Assembly (NCBI GenBank): GCA_964547995.1
Contig: CAZJRB010000052.1
Coordinates: 1-48,037 of the forward strand
Length of the DNA: 48,037 bases
Direction of reading: 5' to 3'
DNA from: CAZJRB01 sp964547995
GTDB lineage: Bacteria > Planctomycetota > Planctomycetia > Pirellulales > Thermoguttaceae
Shown here: piece by piece, positions 7,088 through 15,393 of the stretch
How the letters are laid out: every line of letters starts with the position of its first letter
Position numbering within the stretch: position 1 is the stretch's first letter
Notes under the pieces: generated by a model
The model's database searches: none
Told to the model about the DNA's origin: nothing
The model's input: the letters and a program-made list of their open reading frames with translations, nothing else
Program-made: the position numbers and the translations under genes

Positions 7088-10000
7088 TTACTTCGCCGCG
7101 ACGGTCTTTGAGTCGGCCTCGCAGATTACGCGAAAACCGGCGTTGTAGACCGTCTGGTAGGGCAGGTAGTTCAGCCGGAAGCTCGACGTACACCGCTTCG
7201 GCCGGTCGCGCCAGGAGCCGCCGCGGACGGCGATGCGGTCGGTCGGGCCGGCGGCGGTCTTCTCGGCCTGCGCCCGATACGGATACGGCCGGTAGATCGA
7301 CCGGGTCCATTCGGCGACGTTGCCGTGCATGTCGCAAAGCCCCCAGGCGTTCGGCTGGTACGTACCCGGCGCGACCGACAGCAGCGAGCCGTCGTTGAAA
7401 CGCGAGTCCTTCGGGATCCAATCGTCATACTTCGGCGGGTTCTTCAGCGGCTGGTCGACCGTGTACGGGTTGCTGGCGAACTTGGTCATGGTGGCGTCGG
7501 AGAAGTTCGCAAACTTGCTGAAATCGGTGTCCACGTCGCCGAAGAACATCGGCGTGTCCGTGCCGGCTCGGCACGCGTATTCCCATTGGGCCTCGGTGGG
7601 CAGCGTGAACCGCCGCCCGGTCTTCTGCGACAGCCACCGGCAAAAATCCATCGCCCGTTGCCACGAAACGCGGACCACCGGCTGCTCGGGCCGGTTCATC
7701 GGATAGCCGTGGATGCCGAACTGGTAGGTGTTCTTGGTCTCCACGCGGCTGTCGTGCTCGGGGTCGAACTCGGCGTACTGCCGGTTGGTCACCTCATGGA
7801 TACCCATCCAGAACGGCCGCTCGATTCGGACGCGGCAGCGCGGCTGTTCGTCGATTTCGCCGGAGTCGCTTCCCATGACGAACTCCCCGGCGGGGATAAG
7901 CGCCAGCTCCATGGTGGCGCCGTCGCCGAGTTCGATCGTTTGCTTCGTGGTCGATCCGGCCGCCGCTTGGCGGCGCTTCGCTTCGGCGGCATCAAACGGC
8001 CAATTGGGACATTCTATCTTCTGCGGCTTCCGGACGATTTGCTTGGGGATAATCGGCTCGATCGGTTCGGTTGAGACCTCCGGCACGGCTTCGGGGTCGT
8101 CGTCAATGCCGGCGTAGAGTTTCAGAAGCTCGCGGCGTCGTTCGCGTTGGGTCCGCGGGTTGAGTTCCTCGCCCCAGGTGCCGTGGTAGGGGCAGTTCAG
8201 GTCGATCCACGTGACGAGCCGGTCCCAGGCCTCGGCGTCCAGCTTAACACCGTGGTGTCCCTTCTTGAGCAGTTGCACCAGTTGCGTCGTGTCGGCATGG
8301 AATTCCATCGGTTCGAGCAGATGGTAATCGCTTTCGATGCCGGGCCGGCGGACGAAGCGGGACAACTCGTAGTAGCCGACCGAGAACTTGCCGCCGCGGT
8401 TGCCGCCTCGCCCCGGCGTAATCTGGGCCCAATCCTTTATCTTCACGTCGCCGCGGAGGCTGATGATCTGCTGTCCGTCGGGCCGCGGTTGGCCGTTGTG
8501 GCAGCCGACGCAGTATTTGTCGATGACCGGCTGGACCTCGCGGGGGTAGTTGAATCCGCGGATCGCCCCGTACCACGGCGTAATCTGGGCGGGCGGGCGA
8601 TTGACGGCCGTCGTCATCTTCAGCGGCGGCGTGGTGTTTTGCGGCTCGTGACACCCGGCACACTGGAGCACCTCGCCCGGCATGGCCGTCATCCAGCTCC
8701 GCATGAGCTGCAAGGCTTTGCCGTCCTTGTCGAGCGGCTGGATCGACAACGGCATGTTGGCCGGCACGAGAAACTTGGCCGACCCGTCCGGCTCGACCGG
8801 CACGGTGCCGACCACCCGTTTGATGTCCCACGGCCCGTCCATGCCGATGATTCCCAGCAGCCCGCCCATGCCCTGGTACGAGTAGTGGTAGGTGAAAAGC
8901 CGCAACGACTTGACCGTGCCGCGGGGGATGCCCTTCAGGCCGTCGCCGACGTAGACGTCGGGCATGTAGACCAGTGCGGTCTTGCTGGCCAGGTCGACCT
9001 TGTCGGGGATCGCCGGCGGCCGGGGCGTCGGCCGAAGCGGGATCGGCTCCATCAGCGCGTACCCCGGCGTTTCCTTGATCAGCAGCATGTTGTCGAACAC
9101 GTCGACCAGGTAAATTCCCCAAAGCGATTTCGAATTGGGCTTCATCGACGCGAGAAAATACTTCTCGCTCAAGGGATACGGGTGGAGGAACTTCGGCCAA
9201 CTGTTTCGCGTCAACCCGTCGCGGATGATCGGCTCGACCCGCTTGCCGTGTCCGGGAATCCGCTGGACGGCCCCGTCGGCCTCGCGGCGGCCGACGGCCG
9301 GATCGAAGACGACCAGCTCACCCATTCGCGGGTTGTCGTGGTGGCCGCCGACCACACCGACGACCTTGGTCGGGTGACCGGGAATCGGGCGGGCGTAGAA
9401 GATCGAGTTCGGCCAGTACGAGTTGCTCCCGTAGTATTCCATCTGGCCGGTGCCGTCCGGATTCATGTGGAACAAGAGCCGGGTGTTCGAATGGGGCGTG
9501 TCGGCGTATTCCCAGCGGGAGTAGAGCACCCGGCCGCCCGGCGTAACGACCGGGCACCAGTTGTGCTCCTGGTCGAAGGTGAGTTGGCGGATGTTTCGGC
9601 CGTCGGGGTCCATGATGTACGTGTTCGTCACGTGCGAGCCGCCGTAGACGCACGGCACGCCGATGAAACAGGCCGTCGAGGTCATGATAATCCGCCCGTC
9701 GGGCAGGTAGCACGCGTCGTAGCAGTCCACGTCGGGTTGCTCGCCGGTGATTTCGCGCAGGCCGGAGCCATCGGCGCCGATTTCCCAGACCTGCCAGCGA
9801 TTGTTCTTGCCCGGCATCGAGAAGAGCATCTTCTCGGCGTCGAAATCAAGATCGACGTCGCCGACGAAAAGCCCGCCCTCGGGCTTGAAGAGCGTTTTCA
9901 TCTCGCCGTCGGGCCGGACGGGCGCAAGGACCTCGATCGAATCGTTGTAGCCGTTCTTCTTCAAGCTCGAATTGCTCTGCCAGTTCTGCGGCAAGCCGAG

Positions 10001-11047
10001 TTTCGGCGACTTCGCACCGCGTTTGAGCAAGAGCAGCCGATCGAAGTCCAGCAGCGGATTCGACAATAAGACCTCGCGGCGAAACGCCTTAAACTCCTCG
10101 CTTAGCTTGGCCAGCTCGCCCTCCTCGGTTTTCTCGAAACGGTCGACGAACTCCTGCCAGCGGGCCTTGTACTCTTTGCCCTTGAAGCGTTTGGGGTAGG
10201 TCGTGGCGAGGTCGTCGATGGCACGTTCCAGCGCGGCCAGATTCTTGACCGAATCCGCCGCCAGCGGGGCGATCTCCGCCAGTCGGGCGGCCTTCCGCTT
10301 GCGCTTGATCTCGGCCATCCAGGCCTTGCGCTGCTCGGGCGAAGCAAACAATTCGGGGTCCTTCGGATCGGGTAACACCTGAAGCTCGACGAGTGTCGCA
10401 AATCCCCGCTTTGCCAAATCCGTCCGGGCCGGTGCGCCGGCATTGGCGCCGAAAGTCGGATAGATGCGGAACTCGATCAAATCGTAACGCTCCTCCGTCA
10501 GGTTGCCGCCAGCGGTGTTGGTAATCGTACTGATGCAGGGGCCGCGGTTGGGACCGATCACTTTGTCGCCAGAGCTGAACACCGCCTTGGCGGGAAACTC
10601 CGGCAGCTTCTTTCCCTTCGATGAACTCTTGGCCAGCCGGATTTCGTAGTCCTGATTCGTTCGACTGTCGCTATTGGACGTCAGGACGCGAATTTCGCGA
10701 ATGAGCCGCGGGCGGCCGAGGTAGAAGACCACGCGCGAAGGGCGTCCTTCGCCGATGAAAATCCGCCCGGTGCCGACCCAAACCCCGCCGGTCCCGTCGG
10801 CCAGCATCGACGCGTGCTCGGCCGAAATGCCGTCGGTGAGCACCAGTTTCGAGCCGGGGAATTTCAGCAGATTGGCGTCGTCCCGCAACTTCAGTTCCGC
10901 ATTGAACTGTGCGAATCCCGCTGCGTTGCTGCTCCAGGATCGAACCTGAACCTTAATTTCAGCCGCCGCGACCGCTGCAATGGCGGAAACGAGCAGGAGG
11001 GCGACAAGGCTTGAAAGAAAACAGCAAGGCAATCGGTTCAACTTCAT
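7088..11047 (-). CDS. Exported di-haem, hydrazine-synthase-alpha-like protein fused to FGE/SUMF1-like domain
   Basis: A 1319-residue protein starting at ATG 11047 behind AAAGGA, with a signal peptide (about residues 1-28). Residues about 30-220 form a beta-rich, discoidin-like module, followed by a charged helical linker. Residues about 370-780 contain TolB/HZS-alpha-like propeller signatures (DPDGRNIRQLTFDQEHNW, HMNPDGTGQ). Two c-type haem motifs follow, CAGCH (from residue 796) and CVGCH (from residue 846). The last 275 residues are an FGE-sulfatase/SUMF1 fold (IPAGEFVMGS, LPTEAQWEYACRAG, MHGNVAEW, GGSW). In that domain only one of the two active-site Cys of aerobic FGE seems present (KRCTSSFR); the earlier one is replaced near GGSWRD. 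The protein is probably periplasmic and may be redox-active. Anammox hydrazine synthase activity is not implied, because the beta and gamma subunits are absent here. Confidence 0.85.
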   Translation of the reverse strand: MKLNRLPCCFLSSLVALLLVSAIAAVAAAEIKVQVRSWSSNAAGFAQFNAELKLRDDANLLKFPGSKLVLTDGISAEHASMLADGTGGVWVGTGRIFIGEGRPSRVVFYLGRPRLIREIRVLTSNSDSRTNQDYEIRLAKSSSKGKKLPEFPAKAVFSSGDKVIGPNRGPCISTITNTAGGNLTEERYDLIEFRIYPTFGANAGAPARTDLAKRGFATLVELQVLPDPKDPELFASPEQRKAWMAEIKRKRKAARLAEIAPLAADSVKNLAALERAIDDLATTYPKRFKGKEYKARWQEFVDRFEKTEEGELAKLSEEFKAFRREVLLSNPLLDFDRLLLLKRGAKSPKLGLPQNWQSNSSLKKNGYNDSIEVLAPVRPDGEMKTLFKPEGGLFVGDVDLDFDAEKMLFSMPGKNNRWQVWEIGADGSGLREITGEQPDVDCYDACYLPDGRIIMTSTACFIGVPCVYGGSHVTNTYIMDPDGRNIRQLTFDQEHNWCPVVTPGGRVLYSRWEYADTPHSNTRLLFHMNPDGTGQMEYYGSNSYWPNSIFYARPIPGHPTKVVGVVGGHHDNPRMGELVVFDPAVGRREADGAVQRIPGHGKRVEPIIRDGLTRNSWPKFLHPYPLSEKYFLASMKPNSKSLWGIYLVDVFDNMLLIKETPGYALMEPIPLRPTPRPPAIPDKVDLASKTALVYMPDVYVGDGLKGIPRGTVKSLRLFTYHYSYQGMGGLLGIIGMDGPWDIKRVVGTVPVEPDGSAKFLVPANMPLSIQPLDKDGKALQLMRSWMTAMPGEVLQCAGCHEPQNTTPPLKMTTAVNRPPAQITPWYGAIRGFNYPREVQPVIDKYCVGCHNGQPRPDGQQIISLRGDVKIKDWAQITPGRGGNRGGKFSVGYYELSRFVRRPGIESDYHLLEPMEFHADTTQLVQLLKKGHHGVKLDAEAWDRLVTWIDLNCPYHGTWGEELNPRTQRERRRELLKLYAGIDDDPEAVPEVSTEPIEPIIPKQIVRKPQKIECPNWPFDAAEAKRRQAAAGSTTKQTIELGDGATMELALIPAGEFVMGSDSGEIDEQPRCRVRIERPFWMGIHEVTNRQYAEFDPEHDSRVETKNTYQFGIHGYPMNRPEQPVVRVSWQRAMDFCRWLSQKTGRRFTLPTEAQWEYACRAGTDTPMFFGDVDTDFSKFANFSDATMTKFASNPYTVDQPLKNPPKYDDWIPKDSRFNDGSLLSVAPGTYQPNAWGLCDMHGNVAEWTRSIYRPYPYRAQAEKTAAGPTDRIAVRGGSWRDRPKRCTSSFRLNYLPYQTVYNAGFRVICEADSKTVAAK

Positions 11048-11100
11048 GCTCTTGGTCCTTTGTAGTTGCGTCAATACTTGCCATTTTGGCGAGGACTTTT

Positions 11101-11129
11101 AGTATAGAGCATCGCACCCGCTACGGCAA
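11101..11129 (-). promoter_or_regulatory. Sigma70-type promoter for the di-haem/FGE-like gene
   Basis: On the minus strand TTGCCG (11129-11124) is followed after exactly 17 bases by TATACT (11106-11101). The -10 box lies about 54 bases before the ATG at 11047. The same pair with the same spacing precedes the ABC-transporter operon at 43669-43697. Confidence 0.6.
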
Positions 11130-11206
11130 CTGAATTTGACCGCGGCCGACCGGCCTTCGCGGTTTCACTGCCGACGCATGAAATCCCGCCCAATACCCGA
11201 AAATGC

Positions 11207-11235
11207 TTGACTTGCCGGCATCAACCCGCTAGGTT
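11207..11235 (+). promoter_or_regulatory. Possible promoter for the ThuA-like gene
   Basis: TTGACT (11207-11212) and TAGGTT (11230-11235) are separated by 17 bases. The leader to the ATG at 11291 would be about 50 bases. The -10 match is weak, so this is tentative. Confidence 0.35.
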
Positions 11236-11290
11236 CATACGCAACGGTGGAAACGCCCTGAAAACCCGCTTTTTTGAGGAGATTGTCGAC

Positions 11291-12037
11291 ATGAGACACG
11301 TTTTTTCCACGATGCTGGTATTTCTGCTTTTCGTTGTCGCGGCGAGCACCCAAGCCGCGGAGAAGAAAATCCGCGTGCTCCTGACCTTCGGCGGCCACGG
11401 CTTCCAGCAGGAGCCGTTCTTCAAGATGTTCAACGAGATGGAGGGCATCGAGTACACGAAGGCCCCGATGCCCCAGTCGGCCGGTCTGCTCAAGCCGGGG
11501 CTCGAAAAGGATTACGACGTGATCGTGATGTACGACATGGTCAAGGGGTTTACGCCCGAGCAACAACAGGCGTTTGTCGAGTTGCTGCAAAAGGGGATCG
11601 GCCTCGTGTCGTTGCACCACAACATGGGCGCCCACCGCGATTGGGACGAATTCCGGAAGATCATCGGCGGCAAGTTCGTCTTCAAGCCGACAAAGATCGA
11701 CGGAAAAGACTGCCCCAAGTCGACTTGGGCGCACGGCCAGGACATGAAGATCAGCATCGCCGAAAAAGACCACCCGATCACCAAGGGCCTGAAGGATTTC
11801 GAAATCCACGACGAGACCTACGGCAAGTACTACACCTCACCGGATGTGACGGTCCTGCTGACGACCGACAATCCCAAGAACGATCCGGAGCTGGCCTGGG
11901 TGAAGGACTACGGCAACAGCCGGGTGTTTTACTTCATGCTCGGGCACGACGCCCATGCGTGGAAGAACCCCATGTATCCGGAGATCGTCCTGCGGGGCAT
12001 CCGCTGGGCGGCCGGGAAGGACCAACCGAAGAAGTAA
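11291..12037 (+). CDS. Exported ThuA-like domain protein
   Basis: The 248-residue product starts at ATG 11291, preceded by TTGAGGAGA, and has a signal peptide (RHVFSTMLVFLLFVV, then AASTQA and AEKK). The mature part is one ThuA-like domain, a class I glutamine-amidotransferase-like fold. It shows the early strand KIRVLLTFGGHGF, the strand DYDVIVMYDMV, the turn GIGLVSLHHNMGAH and late motifs DHPITKGL, DETYGKYY and SRVFYFMLGHDAHAW. ThuA proteins were first linked to trehalose use, and the domain is common in exported proteins of planctomycetes with unknown substrates. The catalytic Cys of true amidotransferases is not evident. The BNR_4 gene follows after about 80 bases on the same strand, so both may act on an extracellular carbohydrate; this is inference. 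Confidence 0.88.
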   Translation: MRHVFSTMLVFLLFVVAASTQAAEKKIRVLLTFGGHGFQQEPFFKMFNEMEGIEYTKAPMPQSAGLLKPGLEKDYDVIVMYDMVKGFTPEQQQAFVELLQKGIGLVSLHHNMGAHRDWDEFRKIIGGKFVFKPTKIDGKDCPKSTWAHGQDMKISIAEKDHPITKGLKDFEIHDETYGKYYTSPDVTVLLTTDNPKNDPELAWVKDYGNSRVFYFMLGHDAHAWKNPMYPEIVLRGIRWAAGKDQPKK

Positions 12038-12078
12038 CTTTGCCGTAAAGCTGCTTGCGGCTTCGCACCCCGGGGCTT

Positions 12079-12104
12079 GGCGCGACCAACGGTCGCGGCT
12101 TTAT
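12079..12104. repeat. Single REP-like unit
   Basis: Bases 12079-12104 match the right arm of the 6715-6800 element at 24 of 26 positions, both differences falling in the three-base loop (GCGACC-AAC-GGTCGC). The unit ends immediately before the GGAGGA ribosome-binding site of the BNR_4 gene. Confidence 0.75.
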
Positions 12105-12115
12105 GGAGGACAACT

Positions 12116-13444
12116 GTGGTTCGCATCCGAAATCTGGCCACCATACTCGTCGTCGTTTCGTACTATTCCGCCGTTGTGGCTGCTGAATGGAAAACCGAGA
12201 AGACAATCGACGTCGCCCCGGTCTGGTCGGGCCATCCGGTCCGGTTTTGTCTGTTGACGCACGGCAAGCAGCAGTTCGTTGCCTTCTACGATGCCCGGCG
12301 ACAGATGACCGTCGGCGTGCGAAAGCTCGACAGCGACAAGTGGCATTTCGTAAAGTTGCCGCAGCAGGTCGGATGGGACAGCCACAACTCGATCACGATG
12401 ACGCTCGACGACGACGGGCACATCCACTTAAGCGGCAACATGCACTGCGTGCCGCTGATCTACTTCCGCACGAAAAAACCGCTGGACATCGATAGCTTCG
12501 AGCGGGTTCCCGCGATGGTCGGCAGCAACGAACGCCGCTGCACGTATCCGGTATTCCTCCGCGGCGCGAAAGGCGAGTTGATCTTCACCTACCGCGATGG
12601 CGGAAGCGGCAACGGCAACCAGATATGGAACGTTTACGACCTGAAAACGAAGAAGTGGCGGCGACTGCTCGACCAGCCGCTCTTTTCCGGCCAGGGTAAG
12701 ATGAACGCTTACTTCAACGGCCCGATCCGCGACAAAGACGGCATGTTCCACGTCTGCTGGGTGTGGCGCGACACGCCCGACTGCGCGACGAATCACCACC
12801 TTTGCTACGCCCGGAGCAAGGACCTGATCCACTGGGAAAAGAGCGACGGGACGCCGTTGAAACTGCCGATCACGCTTGGCACGGCCGAGGTCGTCGATCC
12901 CGTTCCGCCCGGCGGCGGCATGATCAACGGGAACACCCGAATCGGGTTCGACTCGAAAGGCCGCGTCGTGATCGCCTATCACAAGTTCGACGCCGGCGGC
13001 AAAACGCAGCTCTACAATGCCCGACGCGAAAAGGACGGGTGGAAGACGTACCAGACGAGCGATTGGGGCTACCGTTGGGAATTCCACGGCGGCGGCTCCA
13101 TTCCCTTTGAAATCCGGGTGGGATCGGTCGCTGTGGAACCGGACGGAGCGTTGACGCAATCGTACCGCCACGACAAGCTCGGCTCGGGCCGATGGCGGCT
13201 CGACGAGAAGACGCTCAAGCCGCTCGGCAAGGCGCCCCCGCAGGACAAAATGCCCGGCGAGCTCTTTACCTCCGAAACCGGCGGCATGCAACCGCGAACG
13301 GTCCACGACATCGGTCAAAGCGGCGAACCCGGCGTCCGCTATTTCCTCCGTTGGCAGACCCTGCCGGTCAACCGCGACCGCGCCCATCGCGGCGAACCGC
13401 CGAAACCCGACATGCTGCGGGTGTATAAGCTCCGGGCAAAATAG
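12116..13444 (+). CDS. Exported BNR_4-family protein (sialidase-like propeller; possible glycan-active enzyme)
   Basis: The 442-residue product is read from GTG 12116, five bases after GGAGGA. Upstream in-frame codons lie in the REP unit and are not credible. The leader VRIRNLATILVVVSYYSA is a signal peptide. The body is a BNR_4-type propeller with DxDGxxH-like strands (TLDDDGHIHLSGNMH, RDKDGMFHVCWVWRDTPDC) and repeated YARS and YNARR edges. The motif GWDSHNS near residue 95 resembles the conserved His segment of BNR_4-fold glycan lyases and rhamnosidases (PL24/PL25/GH145 relatives), so polysaccharide degradation is plausible. The substrate is unknown. The gene lies downstream of the ThuA-like gene and converges with the acyl-CoA ligase gene; between them (13445-13520) there is only a weak GTTGGG/CCCAAC hairpin. 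Confidence 0.82.
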   Translation: MVRIRNLATILVVVSYYSAVVAAEWKTEKTIDVAPVWSGHPVRFCLLTHGKQQFVAFYDARRQMTVGVRKLDSDKWHFVKLPQQVGWDSHNSITMTLDDDGHIHLSGNMHCVPLIYFRTKKPLDIDSFERVPAMVGSNERRCTYPVFLRGAKGELIFTYRDGGSGNGNQIWNVYDLKTKKWRRLLDQPLFSGQGKMNAYFNGPIRDKDGMFHVCWVWRDTPDCATNHHLCYARSKDLIHWEKSDGTPLKLPITLGTAEVVDPVPPGGGMINGNTRIGFDSKGRVVIAYHKFDAGGKTQLYNARREKDGWKTYQTSDWGYRWEFHGGGSIPFEIRVGSVAVEPDGALTQSYRHDKLGSGRWRLDEKTLKPLGKAPPQDKMPGELFTSETGGMQPRTVHDIGQSGEPGVRYFLRWQTLPVNRDRAHRGEPPKPDMLRVYKLRAK

Positions 13445-13520
13445 TCTTCCGGCAGTTGGGCTTTTGCCCCAACTTCACATTCTGCTCACTGCTTGCCATC
13501 CATTACCCACCACCCGCCAC

Positions 13521-15083
13521 TTACTCCTCCGCCGCGATCTCGCGGAGCCTGTAGCGTTTGATCTTGCCGGTGGCGGTTTTGGGCAACTCGTCGACGAAAT
13601 CGACCCAGCGGGGATACTTGTGCGGGGAGGTCGTCGTCTTGACGTGGTTCTGCAGCTCGCGGACCAGCTCCGCCGAGGGTTCGTTGCCGTCTTTGAGGAC
13701 GACGAACGCGCGGGGCTTCAGCAGCCCTTCCCGATCGGGGCAGCCGCAGACTCCGCTCTCGAGCACGGCCGGGTGTTGCTGGAGAATGGCCTCGACGTCG
13801 GTCGGCCAGACGGCCTGGCCGCTAACCTTGATCATGTCGTCGGTCCGCCCGGCGTACCAGAAGTAGCCGTCTTCGTCGACGGAGAACTTGTCGTGGGTAT
13901 TGATCCACTCGCCGCAGTAGGTCTTCTTGGTCTGCTCGTGCTTGTTCCAGTATCCGGCGGCGATGCTGTCGCCCTTGATGAAGAGCGTGCCGACGGTGTT
14001 GGGGGGGAGCGGGTTGCCGTCGTCGTCGACGATTTTGGCCTCGTAGCCGGGGACGATTTGTCCGGTGCTTCCCGGCCGGGTCCGGCCGGGGCGGTTGGAT
14101 ATAAAAATGTGGAGGATTTCGGTCGAGCCGATGCCGTCGTAGATCTCCACGCCAAAGCGTTCGAGCCACTTCTCGAAGATGTGTTTCGGCAGCGGCTCGC
14201 CGGCCGAGACGCACATGCGGACGTTGCCGAGGCCGCTGCGGCCGCTCTTTTCCGCCGCGTGCAACAGGGCCGCGTAGCTCGTCGGAACGCTGTAAAAAAC
14301 CGTCGGCTGATACTTGTCGATCGTCTCGAACACGACGTCGGGCATGGGCCTGCCGGGCAGAAGCACGGTGGTTCCGCCGTCGCGGAGCGGGAAGTAAAGG
14401 CCGTTGCCCAGCCCGTACGCGAAGAACAGCTTCGCCACCGAAAACGAAACGTCGTCGGGCCGGATGCCGATGGTTTGCTTCGCATAGAGGTCGGCCTCGA
14501 CGATCATGTCGTGGTGGAGGTGGATGGCCCCCTTCGGAAAACCGGTCGTGCCGGAGCTGTAGAGCCAGAAAGCCATGTCGTCCTTGCTCGTCTCGGCCGC
14601 TTCGAGCACGGGGGAGGCGGCTTGCACCACGTCGTCGAACCGCAGGTGGCCTTGCGCATCGTCGCCGGTGACGACAATATGCTCGAGATACTTCAGGTTG
14701 CCGCGGATTTCGGTAATGCCCTCCAGCAGCACCGGATCGACAACGAGCACCCGGGCACGGCTGTCGTTGAGCAGATACTCGTAGTCGTTCGGCTTGAGCA
14801 TCGTATTCATGGGCACGGCGACGGCGCCGATCTTCATCGCGCCGAAGAAGGCAAAGACCCACTCGGGCGTGTCGGGCAGGAGGATTGCTACCCGCTCCTC
14901 CATCCGGACGTCGAAACCCTTCAGGGCGTTGCCGAGCCGGTTGGCCCCTTCCTGGAGGTCGCCGTAGGTAATCGTCCTGTTGCCGCAGAGGATGGCGGGT
15001 TTTTCTCCGCGCCCTTCCGCGACGTGAATATCGACGAAAACCGAAGCGGCGTTGAGGCGTTCGGGAAGCTCGAGCGGGGCCAT
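13521..15083 (-). CDS. Benzoate-CoA-ligase-family adenylate-forming enzyme
   Basis: A 520-residue ANL-superfamily acyl-CoA synthetase that activates a carboxylate through an acyl-AMP and transfers it to CoA. The AMP-binding loop YSSGTTGFPKG lies at about residues 174-184, the adenine motif is YDGIGSTE, the hinge region is YAGRTDDMIKVSG, and the catalytic Lys lies in PKTATGKIKR near the C-terminus. The stretch FISNRPGRTRPGSTG, then QIVPGYEAKIVDDDG, resembles benzoate/4-hydroxybenzoate CoA ligases more than fatty-acid ligases. The start is ATG 15083, with CGGAG upstream and a good promoter at 15118-15146. It is a lone cytoplasmic enzyme with no neighbouring aromatic-degradation genes, so the actual acid is uncertain. 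Confidence 0.9.
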   Translation of the reverse strand: MAPLELPERLNAASVFVDIHVAEGRGEKPAILCGNRTITYGDLQEGANRLGNALKGFDVRMEERVAILLPDTPEWVFAFFGAMKIGAVAVPMNTMLKPNDYEYLLNDSRARVLVVDPVLLEGITEIRGNLKYLEHIVVTGDDAQGHLRFDDVVQAASPVLEAAETSKDDMAFWLYSSGTTGFPKGAIHLHHDMIVEADLYAKQTIGIRPDDVSFSVAKLFFAYGLGNGLYFPLRDGGTTVLLPGRPMPDVVFETIDKYQPTVFYSVPTSYAALLHAAEKSGRSGLGNVRMCVSAGEPLPKHIFEKWLERFGVEIYDGIGSTEILHIFISNRPGRTRPGSTGQIVPGYEAKIVDDDGNPLPPNTVGTLFIKGDSIAAGYWNKHEQTKKTYCGEWINTHDKFSVDEDGYFWYAGRTDDMIKVSGQAVWPTDVEAILQQHPAVLESGVCGCPDREGLLKPRAFVVLKDGNEPSAELVRELQNHVKTTTSPHKYPRWVDFVDELPKTATGKIKRYRLREIAAEE

Positions 15084-15117
15084 GGCGACTTTTCTCCGGT
15101 GCAGGAGCAGGGGTTCG

Positions 15118-15146
15118 ATTTTACCCTCCCCCTGCGGTCGGGTCAA
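15118..15146 (-). promoter_or_regulatory. Promoter for the acyl-CoA ligase gene
   Basis: On the minus strand TTGACC (15146-15141) and TAAAAT (15123-15118) are spaced by 17 bases. Each box matches its sigma70 consensus at five of six positions. The start codon is 35 bases past the -10 box. Confidence 0.6.
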
Positions 15147-15164
15147 GCAGGGGGTCTGAGGACG

Positions 15165-15193
15165 TTGATGCGGAGATGCCTTTGCAGTATGCT
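15165..15193 (+). promoter_or_regulatory. Possible promoter for the 15350-19261 gene
   Basis: TTGATG (15165-15170), 17 bases, then TATGCT (15188-15193). Each box matches at four of six positions. If it is real, transcription would start near 15200, which argues against the in-frame ATG codons at 15176 and 15200 as translation starts. Confidence 0.35.
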
Positions 15194-15250
15194 GAATCTA
15201 TGCGCAAGTTCTCTAAACCAATCCGACTCGGCGCCGACGTTGCTTGCGTT

Positions 15251-15393
15251 ACAAAGCCGTGGCCAGTGGTCGCGGAACCCCCGGGTACACATTTGCCGAT
15301 TTGTTCGGTTTTGCAGCGGTGGTTGTCCCGTTTGGTTCTTCTGTTGTGGATGCCCTGGTCCCGCTTCTACGCGACCGCTGGTCGCGGCTTTGT
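15251..15393. repeat. Pair of inverted REP-like units at the start of an exported-protein gene
   Basis: ACAAAGCCGTGGCC at 15251-15264 begins a unit related to the left arm of the 6715-6800 element. Bases 15371-15393 form the opposite-facing unit GCGACCGCTGGTCGC followed by GGCTTTGT. The outer edges (ACAAAGCC and GGCTTTGT) are perfectly complementary. About 90 bases separate the units, and the right one overlaps the signal-peptide codons of the next gene. Confidence 0.65.

Noticed and set aside
7088..7900. Active formylglycine-generating enzyme for sulfatase maturation
   Set aside because: One of the two required Cys appears missing and no sulfatase gene is in the window.
8147..10069. 640-codon plus-strand open frame opposite the di-haem/FGE-like gene
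   Set aside because: The minus-strand frame carries CxxCH and SUMF1 motifs and a signal peptide; this one carries none.
7088..11047. Anammox hydrazine synthase alpha subunit
   Set aside because: HZS-alpha-like domains occur outside anammox bacteria, no beta or gamma subunit or hydrazine dehydrogenase is nearby, and the FGE-like fusion is not part of that enzyme.
13454..13473. GTTGGG-CCCAAC hairpin between converging genes as a bidirectional terminator
   Set aside because: The stem is only about six base pairs and there is no T or A tract on either side.
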